From assembly GCF_003391115.1 (NCBI RefSeq), contig NZ_QTJP01000001.1:372001-436000 (forward strand): a stretch of 64,000 nucleotides of DNA. Direction: 5' to 3'. The stretch comes from Sphingomonas crusticola (GTDB lineage Bacteria > Pseudomonadota > Alphaproteobacteria > Sphingomonadales > Sphingomonadaceae). Position numbers and translations under genes: made by a program. This document shows positions 26,203 to 34,782 of this stretch, in pieces. The notes beneath the pieces were generated by a model. It searched no databases and was not told the DNA's origin. It saw only the letters and a list, made by a program, of their open reading frames with translations. Within the stretch, counting starts at the first letter, position 1, and each line of letters opens with the position of its first letter.

Positions 26203-27048
26203 ATGACAAGACAGCCGGAAATCACGCTCGATGGCGAGCAGCGGCAGGCCCGCGACTGGTTCGAAACCTTGCGCACCCGCATCTGCGCGGCATTCGAAAG
26301 TATCGAGCGAGAAGCGGGCAGCGACGCGGCCTTCATCTTCACGCCGTGGGACCGGGAAGGCGGCGGCGGCGGCGTGCGCGGCGTGATCAAGGGACGCGTT
26401 TTCGAGAAAGCCGGGGTCAATGTCTCGACCGTCGCGGGCGAGTTCGCGCCGGAATTTTCCCGCACGATCCACGGTGCCGACGAAGATCCGCGCTTTTTCG
26501 CGACGGGCATCAGCCTGGTCGCGCATATGGCCAATCCGCATGTGCCGGCCGTACACATGAACTGCCGCTTCCTCGCCACCACCAAGCGCTGGTTCGGCGG
26601 CGGCGCCGATCTCAACCCGCCTTTGCCGCAGCAGCAAGACACCGACGATTTTCACGCGGCGTTCCGGGCGGCATGTGATGCCCACCCCGGCCCCGGCGAC
26701 TATCCGCGCTATGCCAAATGGGCGGAGGATTATTTCTATATCCCGCACCGCAAGGTTCATCGCGGCGTCGGCGGCATCTTCTTCGATCATCTCGAAGGCG
26801 ACTTCACTACGAACTTCGCCTTCGTTCGCGCCGTCGGCGAGACGTTCCTCGACATCTTCCCGCGAATCGCCCGACGCCGGATGGGTGCGGCGTGGAGCGA
26901 GGCGGACCGTGCCGCGATGCTCGCCTTTCGAGGCCGCTATGCCGAATTCAACCTGGTCTATGACCGCGGAACCTTATTCGGGCTCAAGACCGGCGGCGAT
27001 GTCGATGCCATATTGATGAGCCTGCCGCCCGTGGCGACGTGGAGCTGA
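26203..27048 (+). CDS. hemF: Oxygen-dependent coproporphyrinogen III oxidase
   Basis: The 281-aa cytosolic enzyme decarboxylates coproporphyrinogen III to protoporphyrinogen IX with O2. Signatures are FIFTPWDREGGGGGVRGVIKG, GVNVSTVAGEF, HMNCRFLATTKRWFGGGADLNP, RGVGGIFFDHLEGDF and FNLVYDRGTLFGLKTGG. The start MTRQPEITLD at 26203 is family-like; an open frame from 26146 is not. Divergence from petABC couples haem supply and cytochrome genes by position. A GNAT gene follows 4 nt after the stop. Confidence 0.96.
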   Translation: MTRQPEITLDGEQRQARDWFETLRTRICAAFESIEREAGSDAAFIFTPWDREGGGGGVRGVIKGRVFEKAGVNVSTVAGEFAPEFSRTIHGADEDPRFFATGISLVAHMANPHVPAVHMNCRFLATTKRWFGGGADLNPPLPQQQDTDDFHAAFRAACDAHPGPGDYPRYAKWAEDYFYIPHRKVHRGVGGIFFDHLEGDFTTNFAFVRAVGETFLDIFPRIARRRMGAAWSEADRAAMLAFRGRYAEFNLVYDRGTLFGLKTGGDVDAILMSLPPVATWS

Positions 27049-27052
27049 TCCC

Positions 27053-27643
27053 GTGCTGACGCCAGTCCTACCTGGCGAGCTTGCGGCGGTAGTTACATCG
27101 CTCGAGATGCGCGAGCGTCCCCGCCCGCGCCCCCTCCCCGCCTCCCCGCTCCGCCTCGCGCGCTGGAAGGAGCCCGGCGCAGACGCCTATCGCACCTTGT
27201 TCCGACGCGTCGGCGCACGGTGGCTGTGGTTCTCGCGGCTGCTGCTCGATGATGACGCGCTGTTGGCAATCATTCGCGATCCGCAAGTGGAGGTCAGCGC
27301 GGTGCTCGACCGCGCCGGCGTCGAGATCGGCCTGCTCGAGCTCGATTTCCGCGTTGCCGGCGCATGCGAGATCGCCTTTTTCGGACTTGTCCCAGAGCTT
27401 GCCGGCAAAGGCCATGGCCGATGGCTGATGGCGCAGGCGCTGGCGATGGGCTGGAGCAGGCCGATCGCGCGGATGTGGGTTCACACCTGCACGCTCGACC
27501 ATCCCTCGGCGCTCAATTTCTATCGTGCCCAAGGCTTCCAACCGTTCGCGCGAGCGGTGGAAACGTTCGCCGATCCCCGTCTGCTGGGGATATTACCGCG
27601 CGAGGCGGCGCCTCAGCTGCCCTTGATCGCGCCGTCGAGCTGA
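27053..27643 (+). CDS. GNAT-family N-acetyltransferase
   Basis: The 196-aa protein has the GNAT core: EIAFFGLVPELAGKGHGRWLMAQAL supplies the acetyl-CoA binding loop (Q/RxxGxG/A equivalent GKGHGR) and WVHTCTLDHPSALNFYRAQGFQPF the C-terminal motif. The substrate is unknown. It starts at GTG 27053, 4 nt after hemF, so it is probably cotranscribed. Its 3' end overlaps the convergent membrane-protein gene by 31 nt. Confidence 0.85.
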   Translation: MLTPVLPGELAAVVTSLEMRERPRPRPLPASPLRLARWKEPGADAYRTLFRRVGARWLWFSRLLLDDDALLAIIRDPQVEVSAVLDRAGVEIGLLELDFRVAGACEIAFFGLVPELAGKGHGRWLMAQALAMGWSRPIARMWVHTCTLDHPSALNFYRAQGFQPFARAVETFADPRLLGILPREAAPQLPLIAPSS

Positions 27644-28419
27644 CGAAATATCCCGACCCCGAGCAGGTTCAGACCCAGCGTCGCCACTGCCACCAGCGCT
27701 CGGACGAAGACCGCATTAAGAGCGACACCTAATTCGGACGCGCCGATCGCCTTGCCGAGCAATAGGAGCACCGAACCGACCGCGCTCGAGAGCGCCAGCA
27801 TCACGATGAATGCGCCCAGCAAATAGAAAATGATCGTCGCGAAAAGACGCCAAAACGTGCCGGCGGTCATGATCCAGCTTTCCCGTATCGCTGAGATCGG
27901 GCCGATGTGGCGGTGGACAATCATCGGCATCAGCAACACCAGCCGCACGCCGACGAAGATGCTGAGGCCGATCACCAGGCCAAACAGGAAGGCCTGAACG
28001 CCGAGCGGGGCGAGCCGCGACATGCCCAATAATATCGCGACCGCCATTGCGGCGGCGATCAACAACAGCTGGCTGCCGACCAGTACGGCCAGACGGCGTA
28101 ACGCCAGCAACAATGCTTCCTGCACGCTGATCCCGGGCGCAAGCGCCAGCGCCGTGATCGTCAACCCGCCGATGCTGCCGAGCAGATAGAAGATCAGCAT
28201 CAGCGGCAAAAGCCAGCGTATCACACTCAGCGCCAGCACCGCGTTGTTGGTTTGCACGGCCGCGGACAACGTGGCCGAGGCGGAGGCCGGAACCAGGAAG
28301 TCGAACAGCAAAGGAGGAAAGGCGATGAACGCGAATGCGACCGGCAGCAAAAGCCGCCATTCGCGCGCAAAGAAACGTTGCGCCCAGAGATAGGCCTCCT
28401 CGATCGAAAACGACTTCAC
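27613..28419 (-). CDS. Polytopic membrane protein, unknown function (268 aa)
   Basis: About six membrane helices are visible after a short cytosolic N-terminus ([20 protein letters not shown]). They include [55 protein letters not shown] and [18 protein letters not shown]. The layout resembles the glycerophosphodiester-phosphodiesterase membrane-domain/YciC-like families but no catalytic motif is seen. GTG 28419 has GGAG 7 nt upstream. It is divergent from lipB. Confidence 0.75.
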   Translation of the reverse strand: MKSFSIEEAYLWAQRFFAREWRLLLPVAFAFIAFPPLLFDFLVPASASATLSAAVQTNNAVLALSVIRWLLPLMLIFYLLGSIGGLTITALALAPGISVQEALLLALRRLAVLVGSQLLLIAAAMAVAILLGMSRLAPLGVQAFLFGLVIGLSIFVGVRLVLLMPMIVHRHIGPISAIRESWIMTAGTFWRLFATIIFYLLGAFIVMLALSSAVGSVLLLLGKAIGASELGVALNAVFVRALVAVATLGLNLLGVGIFRQLDGAIKGS

Positions 28420-28522
28420 CAGCTCACTCCTGTTCGCGGGCGGCTTATCGTCGGCGAATCCGGCAAAGGCAATCGAGGCCTTGCTTGCACCCGAGGCAAA
28501 GCCTCGCCACATGCTCGGACGG

Positions 28523-29191
28523 ATGACTGCCCTCCCTGACCAGATCGAATGGCGGGTTTCGCCGGGACTGACTGACTACGCCGACGCGCTGGCGGAGATG
28601 GAGACGCGAGCGGCTGCGATTCGCGCCGGGACGGCTTCAGAACTGGTCTGGCTGCTCGAACACCCGCCGTTGATCACCAAAGGCACCAGCGCGGCGACAG
28701 ACGAGTTGCTGGAACCGGGCCGCTTCCCAGTCCACGATGCAGGACGTGGCGGCCGCTATACCTATCACGGACCAGGTCAGCGGGTGGGCTATGTGCTGCT
28801 CGACCTCGAAGCGCGCGGCCGCGATGTTCGCTGCTATGTCGCGAGCCTGGAGAAATGGCTCATCGAAACGCTCGCGCGGCTGGACGTGGAAGCGCGCAAG
28901 GCGCCTGGCCGGATCGGCATCTGGGTTGACGATCTGGACGGTCGCGAAGCGAAGATCGGCGCGATCGGGGTGCGGGTGAAACGGTGGGTAACGCTCCACG
29001 GCTTCGCGCTCAACATCGATCCCGACCTGTCGCATTTCTCAGCGATAGTCCCCTGCGGAATCGCCGAATTCCCCGTCACCAGTCTCGCCGCATTGCAGCG
29101 CAATGGCACCCGCAATGACCTCGACGCCGCGTTACGCCAAGGATTCCCTGAATTTCTTCAATCGCTTGAGCGACCCCTCATTCGGCCTTGA
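28523..29191 (+). CDS. lipB: Octanoyl-[acyl-carrier-protein]:protein N-octanoyltransferase
   Basis: The 222-aa protein transfers octanoate from ACP to lipoyl domains of 2-oxoacid dehydrogenases and GcvH. Family motifs are [32 protein letters not shown], the catalytic Lys144 in [10 protein letters not shown] and Cys178 in VPCGI. ATG 28523 gives the usual length; in-frame ATGs at 28511 and 28481 are possible. It stands alone on the plus strand. Confidence 0.94.
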   Translation: MTALPDQIEWRVSPGLTDYADALAEMETRAAAIRAGTASELVWLLEHPPLITKGTSAATDELLEPGRFPVHDAGRGGRYTYHGPGQRVGYVLLDLEARGRDVRCYVASLEKWLIETLARLDVEARKAPGRIGIWVDDLDGREAKIGAIGVRVKRWVTLHGFALNIDPDLSHFSAIVPCGIAEFPVTSLAALQRNGTRNDLDAALRQGFPEFLQSLERPLIRP

Positions 29192-29237
29192 GGCCTCGTC
29201 ACATTGTGGTAAGGTCGCGCCTGATTTGGGGTAATGG

Positions 29238-29266
29238 TCAACAAACCCGGTCCAAATCGATATTCT
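29238..29266 (+). promoter_or_regulatory. Candidate promoter of Met-rich lipoprotein
   Basis: TCAACA (29238-29243), 17-nt spacer and TATTCT (29261-29266) lie 12 nt before the lipoprotein start codon. This leaves a very short leader, so a -10 here would put the transcription start within the ribosome-binding region. Confidence 0.25.
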
Positions 29267-29278
29267 AGGGAGTCTGAC

Positions 29279-29524
29279 ATGCGAGACATCATCAAGAAGA
29301 CCACTGCTGTTGCGATGGTCGCTGCGGCCGCTTTGGCCCTTTCGGCCTGCAAGAGCGAGACCACCAACACCACCGAGAACGTGTCGATGACCGACATGAA
29401 CGCTGAGGGCAGCATGAACGACATGGCTGCTACCGACATGAATAGCGGCATGAGCGCCGACACGAACAGCGGCGCTATGTCCGACAACAGCATGATGGGC
29501 GACAACACCTCCAACATGGAGTGA
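29279..29524 (+). CDS. Small Met/Asp/Asn-rich lipoprotein (81 aa)
   Basis: A lipoprotein signal peptide ends LSAC (Cys24). The mature part has no hydrophobic core and is built from irregular copies of S/T-D/N-M units (VSMTDMNAEGSMNDMAATDM, SGMSADTNSGAMSDNSMMGD), with ten Met in about 57 residues. It is probably disordered; Met- and acid-rich lipoproteins can bind copper or act as anchors, but that is inference. AGGGAG precedes ATG 29279. A strong terminator closes the single-gene transcript. Confidence 0.8.
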   Translation: MRDIIKKTTAVAMVAAAALALSACKSETTNTTENVSMTDMNAEGSMNDMAATDMNSGMSADTNSGAMSDNSMMGDNTSNME

Positions 29525-29549
29525 TCGCCCGGCCACTGGCCAGGAGAAA

Positions 29550-29579
29550 GGGCCGCCCGGCAACGGGCGGCCCTTTTTT
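29550..29579 (+). terminator. Rho-independent terminator of the lipoprotein gene
   Basis: Perfect 10-bp stem (GGGCCGCCCG / CGGGCGGCCC), GCAA loop, then six T (29574-29579). Confidence 0.95.
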
Positions 29580-29603
29580 ATTGGGCTGATGAGATCGGCA
29601 GGT

Positions 29604-30830
29604 TCAGTTGGACGCCATTTGGACCGGCTTACCGTCCAGCCCGGCAAGCACCCGACGGTCGTAACCGTACGGATCGCTGTAGGTCGTGATCCCGCCGGCC
29701 TCGTCCGCATCGGCCGTGAAGTAAACGATATAGACCGGCCATGTTTTCGGCAGACGCAGGGTGGCGGTCTGCGAACGGGCAAGCGCCTGGTCAAGCTGAG
29801 CTTCGTCGCCACCATTGCTCATCAGCTCAGCGGCCAGCCGGTCGATATCCTTGACCCGAACGCAGCCGTGGCTGAGCGCGCGTTCCTCACGCGTGAAGGC
29901 TGCCTTGGCATTGGTGTCGTGCAGGTAAATCGCCTGGTCGTTGGCCAGGTTGAACTTGATGCGGCCAAGGGCATTGCGCGGCCCCGGCGGCTGGATCACC
30001 GAATAGCCGCCTGCGCTTGCCTTGAAGATGAAGCCGCCGCGGCCCGGCCGTAGATTCGACTTCCTGATGATGCTCTGCGGCACATACCAGGACGGATTTA
30101 CAACCAGCGAGCCCGTCGGGCTTACCATTTGCGGCGTCGGCGTATCGCGCGCCCCGACCACCACGTCGTAGGACGACAGTTGCACATTATCGTCGATCAC
30201 CTTCAGGCGGTAGCTCGGCACGTTGACGTAGAGATAGGTCGTGGCGATCGTGCGCGGCATCCAGCGCCAGCGCTCCATGTTGACGCGCAACCGGTCGCGT
30301 TCGGCGCCGGTGGGCGTGTCGGCAAGCGCCGTCCTCAGCGCCTGATAACGCTGATCCGACGGCAGCAGAGCCTGGAGGAATTCTCCAACCTTGCCCGTCT
30401 CGATCGCCGCGTCGAGGCGCGCGGGAAGCTGGGCTTCCTCATCGGCCGAGCGGCGGATCATCCACTGCATGTCGGCGCGATCGGCGACCCGGCCGAAATA
30501 ATAATCATGCGCCAGCGCCAGCGCGGACGAGGTTGCCAGCGCGTCGAGCGCAGGGCCCTGCCCCCCCTGCGCGGCGCGGCGCAAGGCCGCGAGGCCGTAG
30601 TCGGCGGGATTGAGCCCCTCAGCGCGAGACGCTTCGATCGCCTCGATCAATTGACCGGCCGTAGCGCTGCTCCACCGGCCGGCGACAGGGGCCTGCTCGA
30701 CGGCAACACTGCCGGGCTGCGCTTCAGCCGCGCCAGGCGCGGCGCCGGTCAACGGCACAAGCAGCGCTGCTGCTGCGGCGGCGGCAAGCCAGCCTGGAAC
30801 AAGGTATGATCTCGGCGGATTATTACGCAT
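29604..30830 (-). CDS. L,D-transpeptidase (YkuD domain), YcbB-like
   Basis: The 408-aa exported protein has a signal sequence (GWLAAAAAAALLVPLTGAAPGA) and a peptidoglycan-binding-like linker. The YkuD catalytic domain contains YLYVNVPSYRLKVI and the active-site motif SHGCVRVKD (Cys near residue 323). It would make 3-3 crosslinks or attach proteins to peptidoglycan in the periplasm. GGGAG lies 8 nt before ATG 30830, and a TTGACA hexamer (minus strand, 30898-30903) is upstream without a clear -10. It is downstream of the trxA terminator, so it is transcribed separately. Confidence 0.9.
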   Translation of the reverse strand: MRNNPPRSYLVPGWLAAAAAAALLVPLTGAAPGAAEAQPGSVAVEQAPVAGRWSSATAGQLIEAIEASRAEGLNPADYGLAALRRAAQGGQGPALDALATSSALALAHDYYFGRVADRADMQWMIRRSADEEAQLPARLDAAIETGKVGEFLQALLPSDQRYQALRTALADTPTGAERDRLRVNMERWRWMPRTIATTYLYVNVPSYRLKVIDDNVQLSSYDVVVGARDTPTPQMVSPTGSLVVNPSWYVPQSIIRKSNLRPGRGGFIFKASAGGYSVIQPPGPRNALGRIKFNLANDQAIYLHDTNAKAAFTREERALSHGCVRVKDIDRLAAELMSNGGDEAQLDQALARSQTATLRLPKTWPVYIVYFTADADEAGGITTYSDPYGYDRRVLAGLDGKPVQMASN

Positions 30831-30913
30831 CGCTACACTCCCTGACTATGGCGGGGGTAACGCACGATTGAATTACGCGATCCGTACTTTTGTTACTTGT
30901 CAATAACAGACAT

Positions 30914-30944
30914 TAAAAAAACCGGCGGTGTCGCCACCGCCGGT
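30914..30944 (-). terminator. Terminator of the tsaE-to-trxA operon
   Basis: Minus-strand stem of 10 bp (ACCGGCGGTG 30921-30930 with CACCGCCGGT 30935-30944, loop GCGA on the minus strand) followed on the minus strand by a U-run (A 30915-30920). It lies 36 nt after the trxA stop. Confidence 0.93.
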
Positions 30945-30979
30945 CGCAGAATAACATCGGTTCGTCGACGAAACGATCG

Positions 30980-31300
30980 TCAGAGCGAGGCTTCCAGCCA
31001 GCCCTTCAACTGACTCTTCGGCGCGGCACCGACCTTGGTCGCGGCCGGGGCCCCGCCCTTGAACAGGATCATCGTCGGGATGCCGCGCACGCCGTAACGG
31101 CCGGGTGCGTCCGGATTTTCGTCGATGTTGAGCTTAACGATGGTGACTTTCTCACCAAGCTCGTCCGACAATTCTTCCAGCGCCGGCCCGATCATCCGGC
31201 ACGGGCCGCACCACTCGGCCCAGAAATCGACCAGCACCGGCCCTTCGGCCTTGAGCACGTCGTTTTCCCAGGATGTGTCGGTGATCTTCTTGGTCGCCAT
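30980..31300 (-). CDS. trxA: Thioredoxin
   Basis: The 106-aa protein has the redox site WCGPC (Cys31, Cys34), the buried Asp in VLVDFWAEW and the cis-proline in GIPTMILF. It is the standard cytosolic thioredoxin that reduces ribonucleotide reductase and other disulfides. GGAGA precedes ATG 31300. It is the last gene of the minus-strand tsaE-amgK-murU-addB-addA-trxA series, 56 nt after addA, and ends at a strong terminator. Confidence 0.97.
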   Translation of the reverse strand: MATKKITDTSWENDVLKAEGPVLVDFWAEWCGPCRMIGPALEELSDELGEKVTIVKLNIDENPDAPGRYGVRGIPTMILFKGGAPAATKVGAAPKSQLKGWLEASL

Positions 31301-31356
31301 CGCGCAATCTCCATGAAACTCGTTGGATCAGGATGTAGGCAGGAGCGCCGCCCCAC

Positions 31357-34300
31357 TCAACCATTGGGGATAAGCATTTGCTCCGCGCCACCAAAGCCGG
31401 GCTTGTGCGCCGCCAGCAGCGAGGGCGACAATGCGATCAGGCTCGGCCCCGATGTATAGAGCAAGGCCGCCTCGATCATATGATCGGGAAAGATGGTCGC
31501 GAGTGCGGCGGCATAGGCCGCCATCTGTCGGAGATGATGCTCCGGTACCGCCGCCTCACCCGCCGGGACGCGCTGGCCGGTCTTGAAATCGACCAGCAGG
31601 ACGCGCCCGTTCGCCACCAGGAGCCGGTCGACCGTGCCGCTCACCACAATCCCGTCGGGCAGCACCGCCGCGATCGGCGCTTCGGCCAGCGCCTGTGGAT
31701 CGAACAGCCCGGCATAAGCCGGGTCCGCGATGATGCCGCACACGTCGCGCAGCAGCGCCTGCCGTTGCGCCGCATCGGCCACACCGGCAGAGCGCTCGAG
31801 CCAGCGCTCGCCGGCAGCGACGCGGTCGCCGGCGGGAAGCGCCGGCAGGCGCTCGAACAAGGCGTGCAGCAACCGGCCGCGCGCGGCGGCCTCGATCAAG
31901 GCCGGTCCCGGCGGCGGATCGGCGACGCGATCCTCCCCCAAGGAGGAGGGCGCGAGCGGACGCGGCGGGCGGCTCTCCTGCGGGGCAGCACGACGCAGCC
32001 AGTCGGGAAGGACGATGTCGGCGGCCGCCCGTTGCATGCCGACACGCGCAGCGCCCCTTCGCTCCCCACCGGCAAAGCAGCGTGCGGCGCCCCAACGCGG
32101 GTCCGCCTGATCGAGCGCGCCGAGCGTGTCGAGTGCGCGCTCGAGTTCGGCATACCAGCTTTCGGGCGGGGCCTGGCCGCGCGCCCGCGAACCGAGCGCG
32201 CCGCCGATCACAAGCATTTCCTCGGCCCGCGTCACCGCGACATATAGCAGCCGCCAATGCTCTTCGCGCTCGCGCTTCTCGGCCGCGCCGAGCGCTTCGG
32301 CGAGCGAACCGGCGAGCTCAGCCTTGCGCGGGCGGAACACGGGCAGTTTTTCGGCACCCTCGGTCAGCGGCCAATGGATCGAGCCCGCGCGGGACGCATC
32401 GGGATCGCCCGCAGCATCAGCCAGCACAACCAGCGGCGCCTGCAGCCCCTTGGCGCCGTGCACCGTCATCACCCGCACCGCATCGAGCGGTGCCGACGGA
32501 TCGCGCGTCACCTCGACCTCGTCGCGATCGAACCAGTCGAGAAAGCGTTGCAGGGTCGGTGTCGCCTCGCTCTCGAAACTGAGCGCGGCATTGAGCAATT
32601 CCTCGATCGGATCGCGCGCCTCATTGCCCAGCCGCCGCATCAGCCTGCGTCGCCCGTCGAGCGGGCCTGAGAGAATGTTCTCCAGAAATTGGTAAGGGGT
32701 GGTGAGATCGGCGCGGGCCAGCAGATGGCGCAGGCCAGAAGCCGCACCATGGTCGGCCATTGCACTCCACAAACTGCCGCCGCGGCCGAACGCGGCGGCA
32801 TAGAGGTCGTCCTGGCTAAGGCCGAACAATGGCGAAACCAGCAGGTTGGCGAGATTGAGATCGTCCTCCGGCTGAAGCACGAAACGGATCGCCGCCATCA
32901 GATCCCTAACGGCCAGCGGAGCGTCGAGCCGCAAGCGATCCACGCCGGCGACGGGCACGCCCTCGGCGTGGAGCCGCGCCACGATCAGCGAGGCAAGATC
33001 GCCGCGCTTGCGCACCAGGATGAGCACGTCCTCCGGCCGCAACGCCCTTCCCCGCCCGGCGAGCCACAACGGCTGATCGAGCCATTCGCGCACCTGCCCG
33101 GCCAGCCGCGTCGCGAAATCGCGTGCGGCATCGTCGATCCAGCCCTCTTCGCCATCATCCTCGGCTTCGGTCCCAGCGGCGAGCGAGACCGGCTTCCACA
33201 AGGTGACGGTGCCCGGAAGATCAGCGCGGGCACTGCGGTGCGGTTCGGCCTTGTCGAGCAAGCCCAGCCGCTCGGTGCCGAGCTGATCGACCAGCTGATC
33301 CACCACCGCCAAAATGGGTGGTGTCGAACGGAAGGAGCGATCGAGCGACAGCCGCTCGAGATTGCGTCGCCCCTCTTCGGCGGCGCGCGCGAAATGTTCG
33401 CGCGCGGCCGCGAAAGCCATCGGGTCGGTGCCCTGGAAGCCGAAGATCGCCTGCTTGAAATCGCCGACCGAAAAGATCGTCCGGACCGCCTGCGCATCCG
33501 GTTCTTCGGTGAAGAACTCCTCCGCCAGCGCGCGCACGATCCGCCACTGCGCGACATTGGTGTCCTGCCCTTCGTCGACCAGGATATGATCGGTGCCGCG
33601 GTCGAGCTTGTAGCGGATCCATGGGCCGACGCCCGGCTGCTCCAGCAACTTCGTGGTCAAGCGGATAAGGTCGTCGAAATCGACGGCGCCCTGCGCGCGC
33701 TTGGCGGCCACGTAAGCCTGCGAATAGGCCTGCCCGGCGCGCAAGCCGGCAGCGAGCATGGCGGACAGCTCGGCACGCGCACGCAGGCCGATGAGCAGGT
33801 CGATCGCTTCCGCAAGCTGCGCGCAATTGCCGTCATGGTCGGGATCGCAGCCGAGCAGCTTAGCACTGAACGAGCGTGGGTCGCCCGATTTGGTGCGGGC
33901 GATGCCGATCAATATGTCGAGCAGGCCCGCGCGTGCCGCCGGATCGGCAGCGAGGAAAGCGGCGGCGATGTCGGCATGTTCGAGCCCTGTCTTGGTTCCC
34001 CAGGCGCGATTGGCATCGATGATCCGGCGCAAGGTTGCGCAATCGAACTTGTCCTCTGCACAGGCTTGCTCGATCGCGGCCTCGACATCGCCCAACGGCA
34101 CATCCAGCGCCATCCGCACGCGCGCTTCGATGCCCTCGCGCGGTCCGAGCGCCGCCAGGGCGTCGGGCGCGCGGGCGCAGAGCGAGAGATAGCGTTCCGC
34201 TTTCTCCTCCCCCAGACGACGGCTTAGTTTCTGGATGTCGCCGATCAGCCCGAGATCGCCGCCGCGCTCGGCGGCAACGAGCAGGGCGCCCAAAGTCGCG

Positions 34301-34782
34301 CGCGCCAAAGCCGCTTCGGCGCGGCCCTCGAGCGGCTTGAAGCCGGGTGTCAGCCCCGCCTCGGTCGGGAAGCCGGCGAGCAAGGTCTGGCAGAAGGCAT
34401 GAATCGTCTGAATGCGCAGTCCACCGCCCGGCGCGTCGAGGACACGCGCGAACAGGCGGCGCGCCTTGCGGATCGCCTCGCCATCATAAGGCTCTGCCAA
34501 GGCGTAGAGCTCCCGGCCGAGATCCTGGTCCGACATCCGCACCCAGGCGGCGAGCCGCCCCTGGATCCGCTCGGCCATTTCGGCGGCGCCGGCCTTGGTG
34601 AAGGTCAGGCACAAGATGGTCTCGGGCGAGGCGCCGTTGAGCAGCAGCCGCAGCACCCGCGCGGTCAGCACATGCGTCTTACCGGTGCCGGCCGAGGCCG
34701 ACAGCCACACCTGGCTTCCCGGCCGCGAGGCTGCCTTCTGCGCACCCTCCAGCGGCTTCAGCGGGGCTAGCCGATTGCTCAT
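31357..34782 (-). CDS. addA: Double-strand break repair helicase-nuclease AddA
   Basis: The 1141-aa alphaproteobacterial AddA has a UvrD-type helicase with Walker A SASAGTGKTHVL (Lys35), CLTFTKAGAAEMAERI, DHILVDEGQDTN (motif II), FSVGDFKQAIFGFQGTDP (motif III), VMTVHGAKGLQAPLVVL (motif V) and LLYVAVTRAEEMLVI (motif VI). A C-terminal PD-(D/E)XK nuclease follows, with VLLVDFKTGQRVP. With AddB it resects double-strand ends to load RecA. ATG 34782 overlaps the addB stop (ATGA); upstream in-frame sequence is addB in another frame. Confidence 0.95.
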   Translation of the reverse strand: MSNRLAPLKPLEGAQKAASRPGSQVWLSASAGTGKTHVLTARVLRLLLNGASPETILCLTFTKAGAAEMAERIQGRLAAWVRMSDQDLGRELYALAEPYDGEAIRKARRLFARVLDAPGGGLRIQTIHAFCQTLLAGFPTEAGLTPGFKPLEGRAEAALARATLGALLVAAERGGDLGLIGDIQKLSRRLGEEKAERYLSLCARAPDALAALGPREGIEARVRMALDVPLGDVEAAIEQACAEDKFDCATLRRIIDANRAWGTKTGLEHADIAAAFLAADPAARAGLLDILIGIARTKSGDPRSFSAKLLGCDPDHDGNCAQLAEAIDLLIGLRARAELSAMLAAGLRAGQAYSQAYVAAKRAQGAVDFDDLIRLTTKLLEQPGVGPWIRYKLDRGTDHILVDEGQDTNVAQWRIVRALAEEFFTEEPDAQAVRTIFSVGDFKQAIFGFQGTDPMAFAAAREHFARAAEEGRRNLERLSLDRSFRSTPPILAVVDQLVDQLGTERLGLLDKAEPHRSARADLPGTVTLWKPVSLAAGTEAEDDGEEGWIDDAARDFATRLAGQVREWLDQPLWLAGRGRALRPEDVLILVRKRGDLASLIVARLHAEGVPVAGVDRLRLDAPLAVRDLMAAIRFVLQPEDDLNLANLLVSPLFGLSQDDLYAAAFGRGGSLWSAMADHGAASGLRHLLARADLTTPYQFLENILSGPLDGRRRLMRRLGNEARDPIEELLNAALSFESEATPTLQRFLDWFDRDEVEVTRDPSAPLDAVRVMTVHGAKGLQAPLVVLADAAGDPDASRAGSIHWPLTEGAEKLPVFRPRKAELAGSLAEALGAAEKREREEHWRLLYVAVTRAEEMLVIGGALGSRARGQAPPESWYAELERALDTLGALDQADPRWGAARCFAGGERRGAARVGMQRAAADIVLPDWLRRAAPQESRPPRPLAPSSLGEDRVADPPPGPALIEAAARGRLLHALFERLPALPAGDRVAAGERWLERSAGVADAAQRQALLRDVCGIIADPAYAGLFDPQALAEAPIAAVLPDGIVVSGTVDRLLVANGRVLLVDFKTGQRVPAGEAAVPEHHLRQMAAYAAALATIFPDHMIEAALLYTSGPSLIALSPSLLAAHKPGFGGAEQMLIPNG

